A stretch of DNA of 64,000 bases. It comes from CAYRWR01 sp964428015 (GTDB lineage Bacteria > Spirochaetota > Brevinematia > Brevinematales > CAYRWR01). The notes under the pieces are model-generated. The model made no database searches and had not been told where the DNA came from. It worked only from the letters and a program-made list of their open reading frames with translations. Below, one piece after another: positions 15,774 to 25,029 of the stretch; the first letter of the stretch is position 1, and each line of letters begins with the position of its first letter. A program made the translations under genes and the position numbers. The stretch is from positions 16,674 to 80,673 of the forward strand of contig CAYRWR010000012.1 of the NCBI GenBank assembly GCA_964428015.1, written 5' to 3'.

Positions 15774-17870
15774 TTACCAGCGGAACAGGAGATCAGCGTA
15801 GGAAGGTACAGGCCACAGATCAGAGGGCATCATCTGTTCCAGTGCATCCACTTCAGTACGCAGAGCAGCCATAGCGGTGAACACTTTATCGCGGTAAAGG
15901 GCAGCCTGTTTGGCAACTTTTCCTTCAGCCTGGGCTTCTGAGGTTGCTTTTTCCAGGGCAGCTACATTTTTATAGATAGCTTCCAGTTTCCCGGAGACTT
16001 TACCCAGCAGATCTTTTTGTACACTGGCTTTTGCGCCGGCTTTTTCTACTCTTTCCACAGAAGCGGCCAGTTCAGTAGCGAACATGATACCGGCTGGGAG
16101 ATACTGCTTGTTCACCATGTCAATAGAAGTCAGGGCTTCGATATTGATCTGCTTGGAATAGGTTTCCAGGTAGATGTCATAACGGGAGTGCAGTTCTTTT
16201 TCGCTCAGTACATTCATACTGGTGAAAATCTTCATGGTTTTGGGTGTGATCAGGTGGTCCAGGGCTGCCACGGTAGATTTGATATTGGGCAGACCACGTT
16301 TTTCCGCTTCCTTGACCCAATCATCAGAATAACCGTTACCATTAAAAATTATTCTGCTGTGCTTGTTGATCACTTCTTTGATGATGGCAGCAGCTTCTTT
16401 GTTTTTGTCAGATGCTTTTTCCAGACGATCTGCGAATTCACTCAAGGTAGAAGCAACGATAGTGTTGAGAACGATGTTGGGTCCGGACACAGATGCGGAA
16501 CTTCCCACCATACGGAACTCAAACTTGTTACCGGTAAACGCGAAAGGTGAAGTACGGTTACGGTCAGTGTTGTCTTTGGGCAGAGGGGGCAGGGTATCCA
16601 CACCCACGCGCAGGTAATCCTGTCCTTTGGAGCTGGCGGCTTCGCCTTTACCCAACTTCATAAGGATATCGGTCAACTCAGTACCCATAAAGATAGAAAT
16701 GATGGCCGGAGGTGCTTCGTTGGCACCCAGGCGGTGGTCATTACCGGCATTGGCAGCAGAAGCACGCAGCAGTTCAGCGTTTTCATCCACTGATTTTATC
16801 AGAGAGGCCAGAATGATCAGGAACTGTTCGTTTTCATGAGGGGTGCTGCCTGGTTCCAGCAGATTCATGCCGTCGTCAGTAGACAGGGACCAGTTATTGT
16901 GTTTACCGGATCCGTTGATGCCGGCAAATGGTTTTTCGTGCAGCAGGCAAACCAGCCCATTGCGCAGAGCTACTTTACCCATGGTGTCCATAACCAGCTG
17001 GTTGTGGTCAGCTGCAATATTGGTGGTGGAAAAGATAGGTGCCATTTCAAACTGTGCGGGGGCTACTTCATTGTGACGAGTCTTGGAAGTGATGCCCAGT
17101 TTCCACAGTTCCAGATCCAGTTCATTCATAAATTTGAATACGCGCTCTTTAATGGAGCCGAAGTACTGGTCTTCCAGTTCCTGACCCTTGGGAGCGGGAG
17201 CGCCGAACAGGGTGCGGCCTGATGTGATCAAGTCCAGTCTCTGTTCGTAGTATTCCTGGTCAACCAGGAAGTATTCCTGTTCAGGTCCTACTGTTGCGGT
17301 AACTTTTTTGGAGGTGGTATTACCCAGAGCTCTCAGGACACGCAGAGCCTGCTTGGAAACTACTTCCATGGAGCGGAGTAGAGGAGTCTTTTTATCCAGT
17401 GCTTCACCGGTATAGGAGTAAAACGCAGTTGGTATATAAAGAGTGCTGTTGCCTTCGGTGTCTTCCTTGATGAAAGCAGGGGAGGTAGCATCCCAGGCAG
17501 TATAACCGCGGGCTTCAAATGTGGCGCGCAGTCCGCCGCTGGGGAAAGAAGAAGCGTCAGGTTCACCCTGTATCAGCTGTTTGCCGGAGAATTCCATTAC
17601 GATTCCGCCGTCATTGGTAGGACTGATAAAAGAGTCATGCTTTTCAGCTGTAAGGCCGGTCAGAGGCTGGAACCAGTGAGTATAGTGAGTGGCGCCTTTT
17701 TCAATGGCCCAGTCTTTCATAGCATTGGCTACAACATCAGCCACTTTGGGTTCGAGGGGCTGTCCGTCACGGATAGTCTTCTTGAGTTCCTTATAGGTAT
17801 CCTTGGGAAGACGTTCTTTCATTACTTTGTCGTTAAAGACATTCATGCCGAAGATTTTTGTGAGTTCCAT
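15774..17870 (-). CDS. glnN: type III glutamine synthetase
   Basis: 698 residues, the length expected for GSIII (about 700, against about 450-470 for GSI). Visible signatures are VGPEQEYFLVD (glutamate-binding strand), TSKTRHNEVAPAQFEMAP, the GSIII NGSGKHNNWS loop, and NDHRLGANEAPPAIIS. It makes glutamine from glutamate, ammonia and ATP in the cytoplasm. GGAG precedes the ATG. A 250-bp upstream region contains a direct repeat (17997-18036) that may bind a regulator. No GlnB or GlnR gene is visible. Confidence 0.95.
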   Translation of the reverse strand: MELTKIFGMNVFNDKVMKERLPKDTYKELKKTIRDGQPLEPKVADVVANAMKDWAIEKGATHYTHWFQPLTGLTAEKHDSFISPTNDGGIVMEFSGKQLIQGEPDASSFPSGGLRATFEARGYTAWDATSPAFIKEDTEGNSTLYIPTAFYSYTGEALDKKTPLLRSMEVVSKQALRVLRALGNTTSKKVTATVGPEQEYFLVDQEYYEQRLDLITSGRTLFGAPAPKGQELEDQYFGSIKERVFKFMNELDLELWKLGITSKTRHNEVAPAQFEMAPIFSTTNIAADHNQLVMDTMGKVALRNGLVCLLHEKPFAGINGSGKHNNWSLSTDDGMNLLEPGSTPHENEQFLIILASLIKSVDENAELLRASAANAGNDHRLGANEAPPAIISIFMGTELTDILMKLGKGEAASSKGQDYLRVGVDTLPPLPKDNTDRNRTSPFAFTGNKFEFRMVGSSASVSGPNIVLNTIVASTLSEFADRLEKASDKNKEAAAIIKEVINKHSRIIFNGNGYSDDWVKEAEKRGLPNIKSTVAALDHLITPKTMKIFTSMNVLSEKELHSRYDIYLETYSKQINIEALTSIDMVNKQYLPAGIMFATELAASVERVEKAGAKASVQKDLLGKVSGKLEAIYKNVAALEKATSEAQAEGKVAKQAALYRDKVFTAMAALRTEVDALEQMMPSDLWPVPSYADLLFRW

Positions 17871-17996
17871 CTGCGTAGCTCCTTATTGATATTTTCTCTG
17901 AGAAAGGTTCTTCTACATCTCAGGTAGGATTAGTGTATAATACCTGTAAAAATATAGCAAAAAATATAAGCATCGTCCAAAAAAAATGTGATTAAA

Positions 17997-18036
17997 TATT
18001 AATCAGATGGGTCATTTTTGTCTGTTTATTAATCAG
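17997..18036. repeat. TATTAATCAG direct repeat upstream of glutamine synthetase
   Basis: TATTAATCAG occurs at 17997-18006 and again at 18027-18036, start-to-start 30 bp, about three helical turns. It is 125-165 bp upstream of the glnN ATG. Possible regulator sites; no protein can be assigned. Confidence 0.4.
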
Positions 18037-18129
18037 AAAACAGGATTTTTTCTGTTTTTTAAAATACAATAGCAAGCTACTGCCTGATACTATAAGACTA
18101 GCATGAAAACACGATAAACTATCCCGGGT

Positions 18130-19356
18130 TTAGATGCGGTGGATGCACAATCCCGAGCGAAGTTTAGGCTCAAACCAGGTAGACTTGGGAGGCATGATCT
18201 GGTTGTTATCAGAGATAGCAATGAGTTCCTGGATGTCCACAGGATAGAGGGCAAAGGCCACCGCGGCTTCTCCGGAACGGACTTTTTCTTCCAGGATTTT
18301 GGTGCCTTTAATACCGCCAATAAAGCTGATATTTTTGGAAGTCCGGACATCATTGATCTTAAGAATGGGATCCAGTAAATTTTCCTGCAAAATGGATACA
18401 TCCAGGCTCTTAACAGGATCCTTGGAATTATAGCTTCCCGGTAAGGGGGAAATCAGATAACGTCCGCTCTTCAGGAAGATGAGTATCTCCCCTTTCCTGG
18501 ATGGTTCCCATTCCTGTGTGGTGTCCACCTGGAAATGATGGCTTACCTGCTTTAGAAAATCTTTTTCACTTTCGTAGGGGAGAGTATGCACCAAGCGGTT
18601 GTAGCTCAGAATGCGCAGACTGGATGCAGGGAAAAGTACAGCCATAAAAAAGTTGTAGTCTTCTTTGCCGGTATGTCCGGGATTCTTTTCCTTTAGTTTT
18701 TTACGGCCGTTGGAAGCAGCAGCGGCACGATGATGTCCGTCCGCGATATAAAAAGCATCCACTTTTTTAAAATACTCTTCAAAACGTGAGTTCATTTCTA
18801 CAGGACTGACCCAGAGACGGTTCTCCACTTCATTCTCATCTGTAAAATGATAGACGGATTCAGTCTTCATCACGGCATCAATGAGTTCGTTATATCCATC
18901 CTGATCTTTAAACAGCATAAACACCGGTCCGATATTGAATTCCAGAGTCAAAAGCAGTTTAGTACGGTCTTCTTCTTTATCCGGGCGGGTTAGTTCATGT
19001 TTTTTTATTTTATTATTATCATACTCATCCACGGAAAGGCTGGTAAAAACCCCTACCCGGGTATGGCCTTTCCAGGTCTGGGCATAAATATAATAATGCG
19101 CGTCATTATCTGCCAGAAGAGTGCCTTCACTCATCATTTTCTCAAAATTCTCTCTGGCTTTATCGTATACTTCCTGAGCATGTTCATCGTGGCCGGGCAT
19201 ATCCACATCAGCCCGGGTTACATGAAAAAAGGAGCGGGGTTTATCTTTTACGAATGCCACAGCCTCTTCATGACTGACCACGTCATAAGGAGGAACATTA
19301 ACTTCAGCTGCAAATTCAGGACGGGGCCTGATGGCTTTAAAGGGCAGTGCAATCAT
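18130..19356 (-). CDS. DUF1015 family protein
   Basis: 408 residues covering the whole DUF1015 family length. Characteristic segments: ALPFKAIRPRPEFAAEV at the start, VPPYDVVSHEEA, the YYIYAQTWKGHTRVGVF strand, HELTRPDKEEDRTKL, and YIADGHHRAAAASNGRKKLK, whose D-G-H-H-R motif is the family hallmark. The family is widespread, cytoplasmic and has been linked by context to amino-acid metabolism; its reaction is not known to me. Its stop is 259 bp upstream of the glnN ATG on the same strand. Confidence 0.9.
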   Translation of the reverse strand: MIALPFKAIRPRPEFAAEVNVPPYDVVSHEEAVAFVKDKPRSFFHVTRADVDMPGHDEHAQEVYDKARENFEKMMSEGTLLADNDAHYYIYAQTWKGHTRVGVFTSLSVDEYDNNKIKKHELTRPDKEEDRTKLLLTLEFNIGPVFMLFKDQDGYNELIDAVMKTESVYHFTDENEVENRLWVSPVEMNSRFEEYFKKVDAFYIADGHHRAAAASNGRKKLKEKNPGHTGKEDYNFFMAVLFPASSLRILSYNRLVHTLPYESEKDFLKQVSHHFQVDTTQEWEPSRKGEILIFLKSGRYLISPLPGSYNSKDPVKSLDVSILQENLLDPILKINDVRTSKNISFIGGIKGTKILEEKVRSGEAAVAFALYPVDIQELIAISDNNQIMPPKSTWFEPKLRSGLCIHRI

Positions 19357-19451
19357 AAATATGCTCCTGGTTTCTGGATATTAATAAATTATATCTTATT
19401 CCCGTAATCCTTTCCAGTTTTAACTCTTTATATGGTTTAACTTTTCCCCCC

Positions 19452-19480
19452 TTGAATAACGATAATAATAATACTATACT
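19452..19480 (+). promoter_or_regulatory. sigma-70 promoter of the TPR/coiled-coil/CheB gene group
   Basis: TTGAAT (19452-19457), 17-bp spacer, TATACT (19475-19480), 22 bp before the ATG at 19503; CGGGAG serves as ribosome site. Confidence 0.65.
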
Positions 19481-19502
19481 ATAGTATGCCCGGGAGAAAA
19501 AA

Positions 19503-20624
19503 ATGCCGTTAAAAATATCCCTCCTGACTATCTTCAGCTGTTTGTTCCTGGTGTCTGCTGTCCGGATAGAGGAAGCCAGTTATAAACTGGCTAAAAAGCT
19601 GTATGATCAGCAGCGGTATAGTGAAGCCGCTTCTGAATTTGATACCATCATCAGGAACTATCCCGAATCTTCTTATTATACGATTGCTTTATACTACGGG
19701 GGATTATGCCAGCAGAGTACAGGTGACTACAACCGGGCCCAGGCATTATTTACAAGGCTCTATCAAATATCAAAAAATCCAGCCCAAAAAGAACTGGCTT
19801 ACTATGGTATTGCCAAGACTTATTATCTGCAAAAGAAATACGCTAACACTATCAACTCTTTCCAGAATTTTCTTTCAGCATACCCTAATTCATCCAAAGC
19901 GGATAGTGCTTTTTTCCTGATGGCACAGGCCTATGCCCAGCGGGGCGAAAACGACAAAGCTAAACTTTATTACCAGCAGGTCGTCAGCTATTTTCCGCAT
20001 AGCCCCTTTGCACCCTATGCCTCATCCCGCCTGCAGGATAATGTGAGCATAGCCCCGAAAAAGGATACACAGACCACTAAATCCACAGAATGGGATCAAA
20101 TTCAGGAACCACAGATAGACCTGGATCTCCAGGAAGTGGAAGAAGAGGTAAAACCGGTGAAAGTGGAGGTGATTCAGGAAAGCCCGGAAGAGAAAGAAAT
20201 TCAAATAACAGAAGAAAAACCCCAGAAGAAGCTGCCCTCTATTACCGGGAGAGTCGAGGGGCTTCTGTTATCACAGAAACAGACACTGGATATCCCTCAG
20301 CAACAGGTCAGTATTCAGACTCAGGCGGTTAATCCGGTTGAAAACAAAATAGTCATATTGACCAATATGCAGAAAATCATTTCTACCAATATGATAAATA
20401 TTACTAATATGACTATGCTCACCCAGAAAGTAAAAGTTCTGGATACAGAACAGCTTAAAATAGACAATAAAAAATCTCAGATTCAGCTCCAGCAGGAAGA
20501 GATTGATAGGCTAAGACGTCTGCTGGAAATAAAAGCCCGCCTGCTGGATCTCAAAGAAGATGCCATAAAACAAAAAACAGAACTACTGCAGAAGACCAAT
20601 GGGGTGGTATTACTGGATGAATAA
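19503..20624 (+). CDS. exported TPR protein (YbgF/CpoB- or BamD-like) with C-terminal coiled coil
   Basis: 373 residues. Signal peptide MPLKISLLTIFSCLFLVSAV, then about four TPR units (residues 25-180; LYDQQRYSEAASEFDTIIRN, KADSAFFLMAQAYAQRGEND, KAKLYYQQVVSYFPHSPFAP). An acidic linker (200-245) and an Asn/Thr/Met stretch (TNMQKIISTNMINITNMTML) lead to a coiled coil (315-365). TPR proteins of this layout act in the periplasm in envelope assembly or division. Its stop overlaps the next gene's ATG region (20617), so the two are translationally coupled and probably partner proteins. Confidence 0.75.
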   Translation: MPLKISLLTIFSCLFLVSAVRIEEASYKLAKKLYDQQRYSEAASEFDTIIRNYPESSYYTIALYYGGLCQQSTGDYNRAQALFTRLYQISKNPAQKELAYYGIAKTYYLQKKYANTINSFQNFLSAYPNSSKADSAFFLMAQAYAQRGENDKAKLYYQQVVSYFPHSPFAPYASSRLQDNVSIAPKKDTQTTKSTEWDQIQEPQIDLDLQEVEEEVKPVKVEVIQESPEEKEIQITEEKPQKKLPSITGRVEGLLLSQKQTLDIPQQQVSIQTQAVNPVENKIVILTNMQKIISTNMINITNMTMLTQKVKVLDTEQLKIDNKKSQIQLQQEEIDRLRRLLEIKARLLDLKEDAIKQKTELLQKTNGVVLLDE

Positions 20625-22182
20625 AAACAGAGCATATTCTATTCTATTGATCCTGATAATGGGTTTGACGCTGCCGGGTATTCTCAGGGCGGAGCAGGTA
20701 ATCAGTTCCAAGTCCCTGGCCCTACATCTGGATGAAGATAGCGGACGTTTCTATCTGGAAAACCCGGATCCGGGAAAAGATGGTCTGCGCTTTTATACTT
20801 TCCGTGATAATCCTCCCACATCTTATATCACTTTGATTATGAACGGTAATCCCTATCGGCTTATTTCAGGGGCCTTTACAGATATCTCTTATTTTAAACA
20901 GGCCGGTCAGATAATCAGCGGGAAATATATGCTGGATAAAGTTATTTTTACCATCCGGTTTATCCTCACCAATTCTTCTCCTGAAGCTGCTTTTGATTCA
21001 ATTCTGATGCTGGTGGATGCGGAAAACCGGTCACCCCAGGCTATTACCGTGGGGAGCCGTTTTCTACTGGATACGACTTATGACGAAGCCAAAGGTACCC
21101 CCCAGATCTATTTATCCTCCACAGAGCTGATGAGCCAGGAAAGACTGATTCTTAATAATGTCCTGCCGGAATTTATTTATACCGGCCCCTTTGATCAGGG
21201 TTCTTCCGGTTTTGGTAACGGCCTCTACATATTCCCAGAAGTAAACTCCCTGCAGCCGGAGTCAATTATCATCGGAAACTGGAAAAAACTGGATGATATA
21301 GAACTGGATTATAAAGTCAGGCCTGCGGACCAGTTCCGATCCGCCACCTACGGTAGTAAAGATGCAGCCATAGCTTTGTTTTTTGATAAAATACCGGTAA
21401 AATCAGGGGAAAAAGTCACTTTTGGTATATTGATTTCACGGAGTCCTAAACCCTCTAATGCCATCCAGGAGATCTCTGCGGTCTCTCAGTTAGATTTGAC
21501 CCAGCCGGTGGTCAAGGTACAGAATGTGATTTCTAATACCAACCAGAACAAAATAATCAAAGCAGAGGTGAGTACTACAAATCTATCTCCTACTAATCAA
21601 AAATCTACAGCCTTGGTTCAAAAAAATGAGGGCAAAATGATCATTACAAATTTTGTGACTCTTCCGGATTTTTCCACAAATCAGGCCTCTCATTCAGAAG
21701 CACAGCTCCTGCTCCAAAGTCAGCTGCAGCTGATCGAAAAAATGAACGCTATACTGGAAAAAATCAGCACCCTTTCCAACCAGAAGTCTGTGGAGACCCG
21801 GGTAGTTACTAATTACATAAAACCCCCGGAAAACATGGTACCCGAGACTGAAGTGGTGGAATTGCAGCAGGATTATGAAAAACAACTGAAAGAACAGCAG
21901 GAAAAATATCAAAAACTATTGGACCAGCAGAAAAGTGATATGGAGACATCTATCAAACAATATGAAGACCAGATAAAACACAGTACCTCTCAGAAAAACA
22001 AGACTGAAGCTGTCAATCGTCTGGACCAGGTCATCCGAGAAATGGACCAGAAGATCAAGGTAATAGAGGAATTGGAGAAACTGCGTCTGGATTTCAAGAC
22101 CATGCCCCAGGAAAAACTGGATGAACTGAATCTGATGCTGGAAGAAATCGAAAAGAAAATTGTTAAATACCGTTATGAATAA
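20617..22182 (+). CDS. exported coiled-coil protein of unknown function
   Basis: 521 residues from ATG 20617, chosen because it opens the signal peptide MNKNRAYSILLILIMGLTLP (cleavage near ILRAEQV) and overlaps the previous stop. Residues 30-270 are a beta-rich globular domain with no recognised motif. Residues 290-365 are N/T/S-rich and resemble the linker of the upstream TPR protein. From about 365 the chain is a long Gln/Glu/Lys coiled coil (YEKQLKEQQEKYQKLLDQQK) to the end. The shared linker-plus-coil design suggests the two proteins interact. CheB follows after 12 bp. Confidence 0.65.
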   Translation: MNKNRAYSILLILIMGLTLPGILRAEQVISSKSLALHLDEDSGRFYLENPDPGKDGLRFYTFRDNPPTSYITLIMNGNPYRLISGAFTDISYFKQAGQIISGKYMLDKVIFTIRFILTNSSPEAAFDSILMLVDAENRSPQAITVGSRFLLDTTYDEAKGTPQIYLSSTELMSQERLILNNVLPEFIYTGPFDQGSSGFGNGLYIFPEVNSLQPESIIIGNWKKLDDIELDYKVRPADQFRSATYGSKDAAIALFFDKIPVKSGEKVTFGILISRSPKPSNAIQEISAVSQLDLTQPVVKVQNVISNTNQNKIIKAEVSTTNLSPTNQKSTALVQKNEGKMIITNFVTLPDFSTNQASHSEAQLLLQSQLQLIEKMNAILEKISTLSNQKSVETRVVTNYIKPPENMVPETEVVELQQDYEKQLKEQQEKYQKLLDQQKSDMETSIKQYEDQIKHSTSQKNKTEAVNRLDQVIREMDQKIKVIEELEKLRLDFKTMPQEKLDELNLMLEEIEKKIVKYRYE

Positions 22183-22194
22183 GTTGGGGGACTG

Positions 22195-23271
22195 ATGCCA
22201 GCTGAAAAGATAAAAGTACTCATTGTAGATGATTCAGCCATAGTCAGAGGAATACTACTGGAGACTTTAGAAAAAGAATCTGATATCGAGGTAGTGGGAA
22301 CAGCACCGGATCCTTATGTGGCACGCAGCAAAATACTGCAGCATCAGCCTGATGTAATAACCCTGGATATTGAAATGCCGCGTATGAATGGGCTGGATTT
22401 CTTACAGAAACTCATGGAGTACTATCCTATACCAGTTATTATTGTAAGTTCAGTGACCAGCAAAGATGCTTTCGCTGCGGTAAAAGCCCTGGAGTTTGGC
22501 GCCTTTGATGTGGTAAATAAACCGGGCGGCAGTATTAGTGTGGAAGAAGTTATAGGAGATATTCTGTTCAAGATCCGGCAGGCTTTTCAGGTGCGCCATA
22601 TCTACACTTCCCGCCGGGAGCTGGTCCAGAAAAGCCTACAAACACGGCCTGTGACTCGGATAGACTCCAATGTATTAAGCCAAATATCAACTACAGATCA
22701 GCTGGTGGCCATTGGTGCCTCAACCGGAGGTACAGTCGCGCTGGAATATATTTTAACCAGGCTACCTGCCAATTTCCCACCCGTACTGATCACTCAGCAT
22801 ATGCCTCCTCTATTTACCACACAATTTGCTCAGAGACTGAATGAATTATCAACTCTGAATGTAATAGAAGCGCAGGGAGACGAACTGCTGGTGCCCGGGA
22901 CTGTTTATATAGCACCAGGGGGCTATCATCTTATACTCTACCGTAAAGGTGCCATGTTGTATACACAACTCCAGGGTGGTAATAGAGTCAATTTTCAGAA
23001 ACCTGCGGTAGATGTCATGTTTATGTCGATTGCAGTAGAGGTAGGAAAAAACTGTGTGGCAGCCATTCTGACCGGAATGGGCAAAGACGGTGCTCAGGGA
23101 TTGCTAAAGCTAAAAGAAAAAGGCGCCTGGACTATAGCTCAGGATGAAAAAAGTTCCATTGTTTGGGGGATGCCTAAAGCTGCCGTAGAATTGAACGCAC
23201 ACCAGGAAATTTCTTCTTTAGAGGATTTTCCTAACCGCCTGACTGAAGCAGTCAAAAAGCGCCTGGGTTAA
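22195..23271 (+). CDS. cheB: CheB chemotaxis protein-glutamate methylesterase/glutamine deamidase
   Basis: 358 residues with a receiver domain (1-120; acidic pair VDDSA, phospho-acceptor D58 in TLDIEMPRMNG, late Lys in VVNKPGG) and a CheB catalytic domain (165-355). The catalytic triad motifs are present: VAIGASTGG (Ser), LITQHMPP (His) and AILTGMGKDGAQG (Asp). CheB removes methyl groups from chemoreceptors to reset adaptation. No other chemotaxis gene lies in the window, so this copy may serve a receptor elsewhere. GGGG precedes the ATG; it probably belongs to the 19503 operon. Confidence 0.93.
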   Translation: MPAEKIKVLIVDDSAIVRGILLETLEKESDIEVVGTAPDPYVARSKILQHQPDVITLDIEMPRMNGLDFLQKLMEYYPIPVIIVSSVTSKDAFAAVKALEFGAFDVVNKPGGSISVEEVIGDILFKIRQAFQVRHIYTSRRELVQKSLQTRPVTRIDSNVLSQISTTDQLVAIGASTGGTVALEYILTRLPANFPPVLITQHMPPLFTTQFAQRLNELSTLNVIEAQGDELLVPGTVYIAPGGYHLILYRKGAMLYTQLQGGNRVNFQKPAVDVMFMSIAVEVGKNCVAAILTGMGKDGAQGLLKLKEKGAWTIAQDEKSSIVWGMPKAAVELNAHQEISSLEDFPNRLTEAVKKRLG

Positions 23272-23386
23272 TTCCAATTGGTGGGTGACAATCCCCCCGG
23301 ATGTTAAATATTCTCACTTCATTACGACATTGACAAGCCAGGTCACACAAAGTATGATTATAGCAGACTGAAAAAAAAGGATTCTA

Positions 23387-24136
23387 ATGGAAAGTCTGGC
23401 TATTATCGCACCGGAGTTATCTGACTTCTGGGCCATCAGGAGTAACCTGGAAATGCTTCCTGATTTTGTCTTTCTGGAAGCCGGAGACAAATTGGAAGAC
23501 AGAGTGGGGCATGTCATACTGGACCTGTCCCTGGATCTGTTCAATCTGAGTGTTACTCCGGGATATTTATACAATCTTTTCGCTCATTTGCAGATCACAC
23601 TGGCCAGTATCCGTCTGAAAAATATTGGTATTTCGGTGATTCAGTCTTATCCCTGCACCACAGACCTGGAGCATATCATCCTGGCTCAGGAAATAATCAA
23701 TCAGTTTATAAACATCCTGGTCGATTTTTTTGCCTGCCATATCATACTGATGCCTTCTATAGTATCACGTTATTCATTGAAAAAATCTTATTCTCCTGTG
23801 ATAGATATTATTCAGGCGGTGCGTATGGGACGAAGTACTACTGTCAGGGTAGATGCTTTATCCAGGTTTGTACTTATTTATGATTTGGATGTACTGACTG
23901 CCCTGGTACAGTACCAGGAGACCATGAAAAAAGGGCATATAGTTATAGAAGGAATGGAACTTTCTCTACAGAATATCTATGATATAGCCCAGGAAGTCGC
24001 AGGTGAAAGTCCGGTCCGGTTTGACCGTAGTCATCAAATCCAGTTCCATGTACCAAATATGAACGCTCATGTCATTAATCAGGTAAATTATGAATTTGAG
24101 AATATGATGGTAGATATGATAGACAGACTGTTTTAA
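23387..24136 (+). CDS. protein of unknown function (249 residues)
   Basis: No signal peptide. N-terminal half is aliphatic and predicted helical/beta (VILDLSLDLFNLSVTPGYLY, SIRLKNIGISVIQSYPC). The middle holds SPVIDIIQAVRMGRSTTVRV. The C-terminal third (VAGESPVRFDRSHQIQFHVP, NMNAHVINQVNYEFENMMVD) may form a small beta domain. I do not recognise the family. It follows cheB by 115 bp and could be a signalling accessory, but nothing in the sequence proves that. Confidence 0.5.
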   Translation: MESLAIIAPELSDFWAIRSNLEMLPDFVFLEAGDKLEDRVGHVILDLSLDLFNLSVTPGYLYNLFAHLQITLASIRLKNIGISVIQSYPCTTDLEHIILAQEIINQFINILVDFFACHIILMPSIVSRYSLKKSYSPVIDIIQAVRMGRSTTVRVDALSRFVLIYDLDVLTALVQYQETMKKGHIVIEGMELSLQNIYDIAQEVAGESPVRFDRSHQIQFHVPNMNAHVINQVNYEFENMMVDMIDRLF

Positions 24137-24143
24137 TAAAAAA

Positions 24144-24166
24144 AGCGGGGCCGAAAAGGCCCCGCT
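24144..24166. other. strong hairpin downstream of the 249-residue protein gene
   Basis: AGCGGGGCC / GGCCCCGCT stem with loop GAAAA. The A-run lies on its left and there is no T-run on its right, so on the plus strand it is not a standard terminator; it has terminator polarity for the minus strand, where no gene ends. It may stabilise the plus-strand mRNA 3' end. Confidence 0.5.
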
Positions 24167-24390
24167 CCTCACAGAGTGAGTCTTGCAGAATTGGGAGGGG
24201 AATCTCAATCTGCCTTATAATTGCAATTTACACCTAATTATCGGCAATGTCAACGGAAATTTAAAGTATTTCACTAAAAATAATTAAAAATAGCCTGTTT
24301 TTTTTCTTAAATTCGGCTGTCCACTCCCTTAAACTTGAAATTTTACCCTGTATTCAATAACATATAGATGAAGCTACACAGGAGAAATAA

Positions 24391-25029
24391 ATGCTGGATG
24401 TGATGCGTATAGTTCTGGGACCCTTTGATGTAAATTGTTTCCTGGTATACGATACGGAGAGTCGGGAAGCCATGGTTATCGACCCCGGTCTGCGCTCCGA
24501 AGAGCTGGAAGAAGGCCTGAAGGATAAAAAACTTAAGTATATTATCAATACCCATGGACATTTTGATCATGTGGGAGGAAATACCAGCCTGAAAGGTCTT
24601 TTCGACAATGTCCCATTGATCGTTCATGAATTAGACGCTCCTCTTTTGTCAGATCCCACCAATAATTTATCCACTTATTTTATAGAACCGGTTGTATCGA
24701 TTCCACCCGATTTCCGTATTCATGATGAGGATTTCCAGTTTGATCTGGGAAAACACCATTTTGAGACCCTGCTTCTACCCGGTCATACTCCCGGAGGGAT
24801 AGGACTTTATTCTGAAAATGACAAAGTGCTTTTTTCCGGAGATTTTATCTTCAATCACAGTGTGGGGCGGACAGATATGCCGGGTGGTGACGTCCAGGCC
24901 CTGAGGAAAAGTATTGAGCGTATATTGACGTTTCCGGATGACGTGATGGTCTATCCCGGCCATGAAGACATCTTTCTGCTGTCAGATTTCAAGCAGGAAG
25001 CTCAGGAAATCCTGGCCCTGGAATCCTAG
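24391..25029 (+). CDS. metallo-beta-lactamase-fold hydrolase (glyoxalase II-like)
   Basis: 212 residues with the metal-binding pattern NTHGHFDHVGG (H-x-H-x-D-H), a second His in LLPGHTPGG, Asp in FSGDFIF, and the last His in YPGHED. This set is typical of GloB-like single-domain hydrolases that often act on thioesters such as S-lactoylglutathione or other small substrates. GGAG is 8 nt before the ATG. queA starts at the next base, so the two are probably co-transcribed without an obvious functional link. Confidence 0.88.
   Translation: MLDVMRIVLGPFDVNCFLVYDTESREAMVIDPGLRSEELEEGLKDKKLKYIINTHGHFDHVGGNTSLKGLFDNVPLIVHELDAPLLSDPTNNLSTYFIEPVVSIPPDFRIHDEDFQFDLGKHHFETLLLPGHTPGGIGLYSENDKVLFSGDFIFNHSVGRTDMPGGDVQALRKSIERILTFPDDVMVYPGHEDIFLLSDFKQEAQEILALES

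Noticed and set aside
22195..23271. Chemotaxis gene cluster
   Set aside because: CheB is alone; no CheA, CheW, CheY, CheR or receptor gene lies in the window.
24144..24166. Terminator of the 249-residue protein gene
   Set aside because: The stem is strong but there is no T run after it on the plus strand; I list it only as a hairpin.
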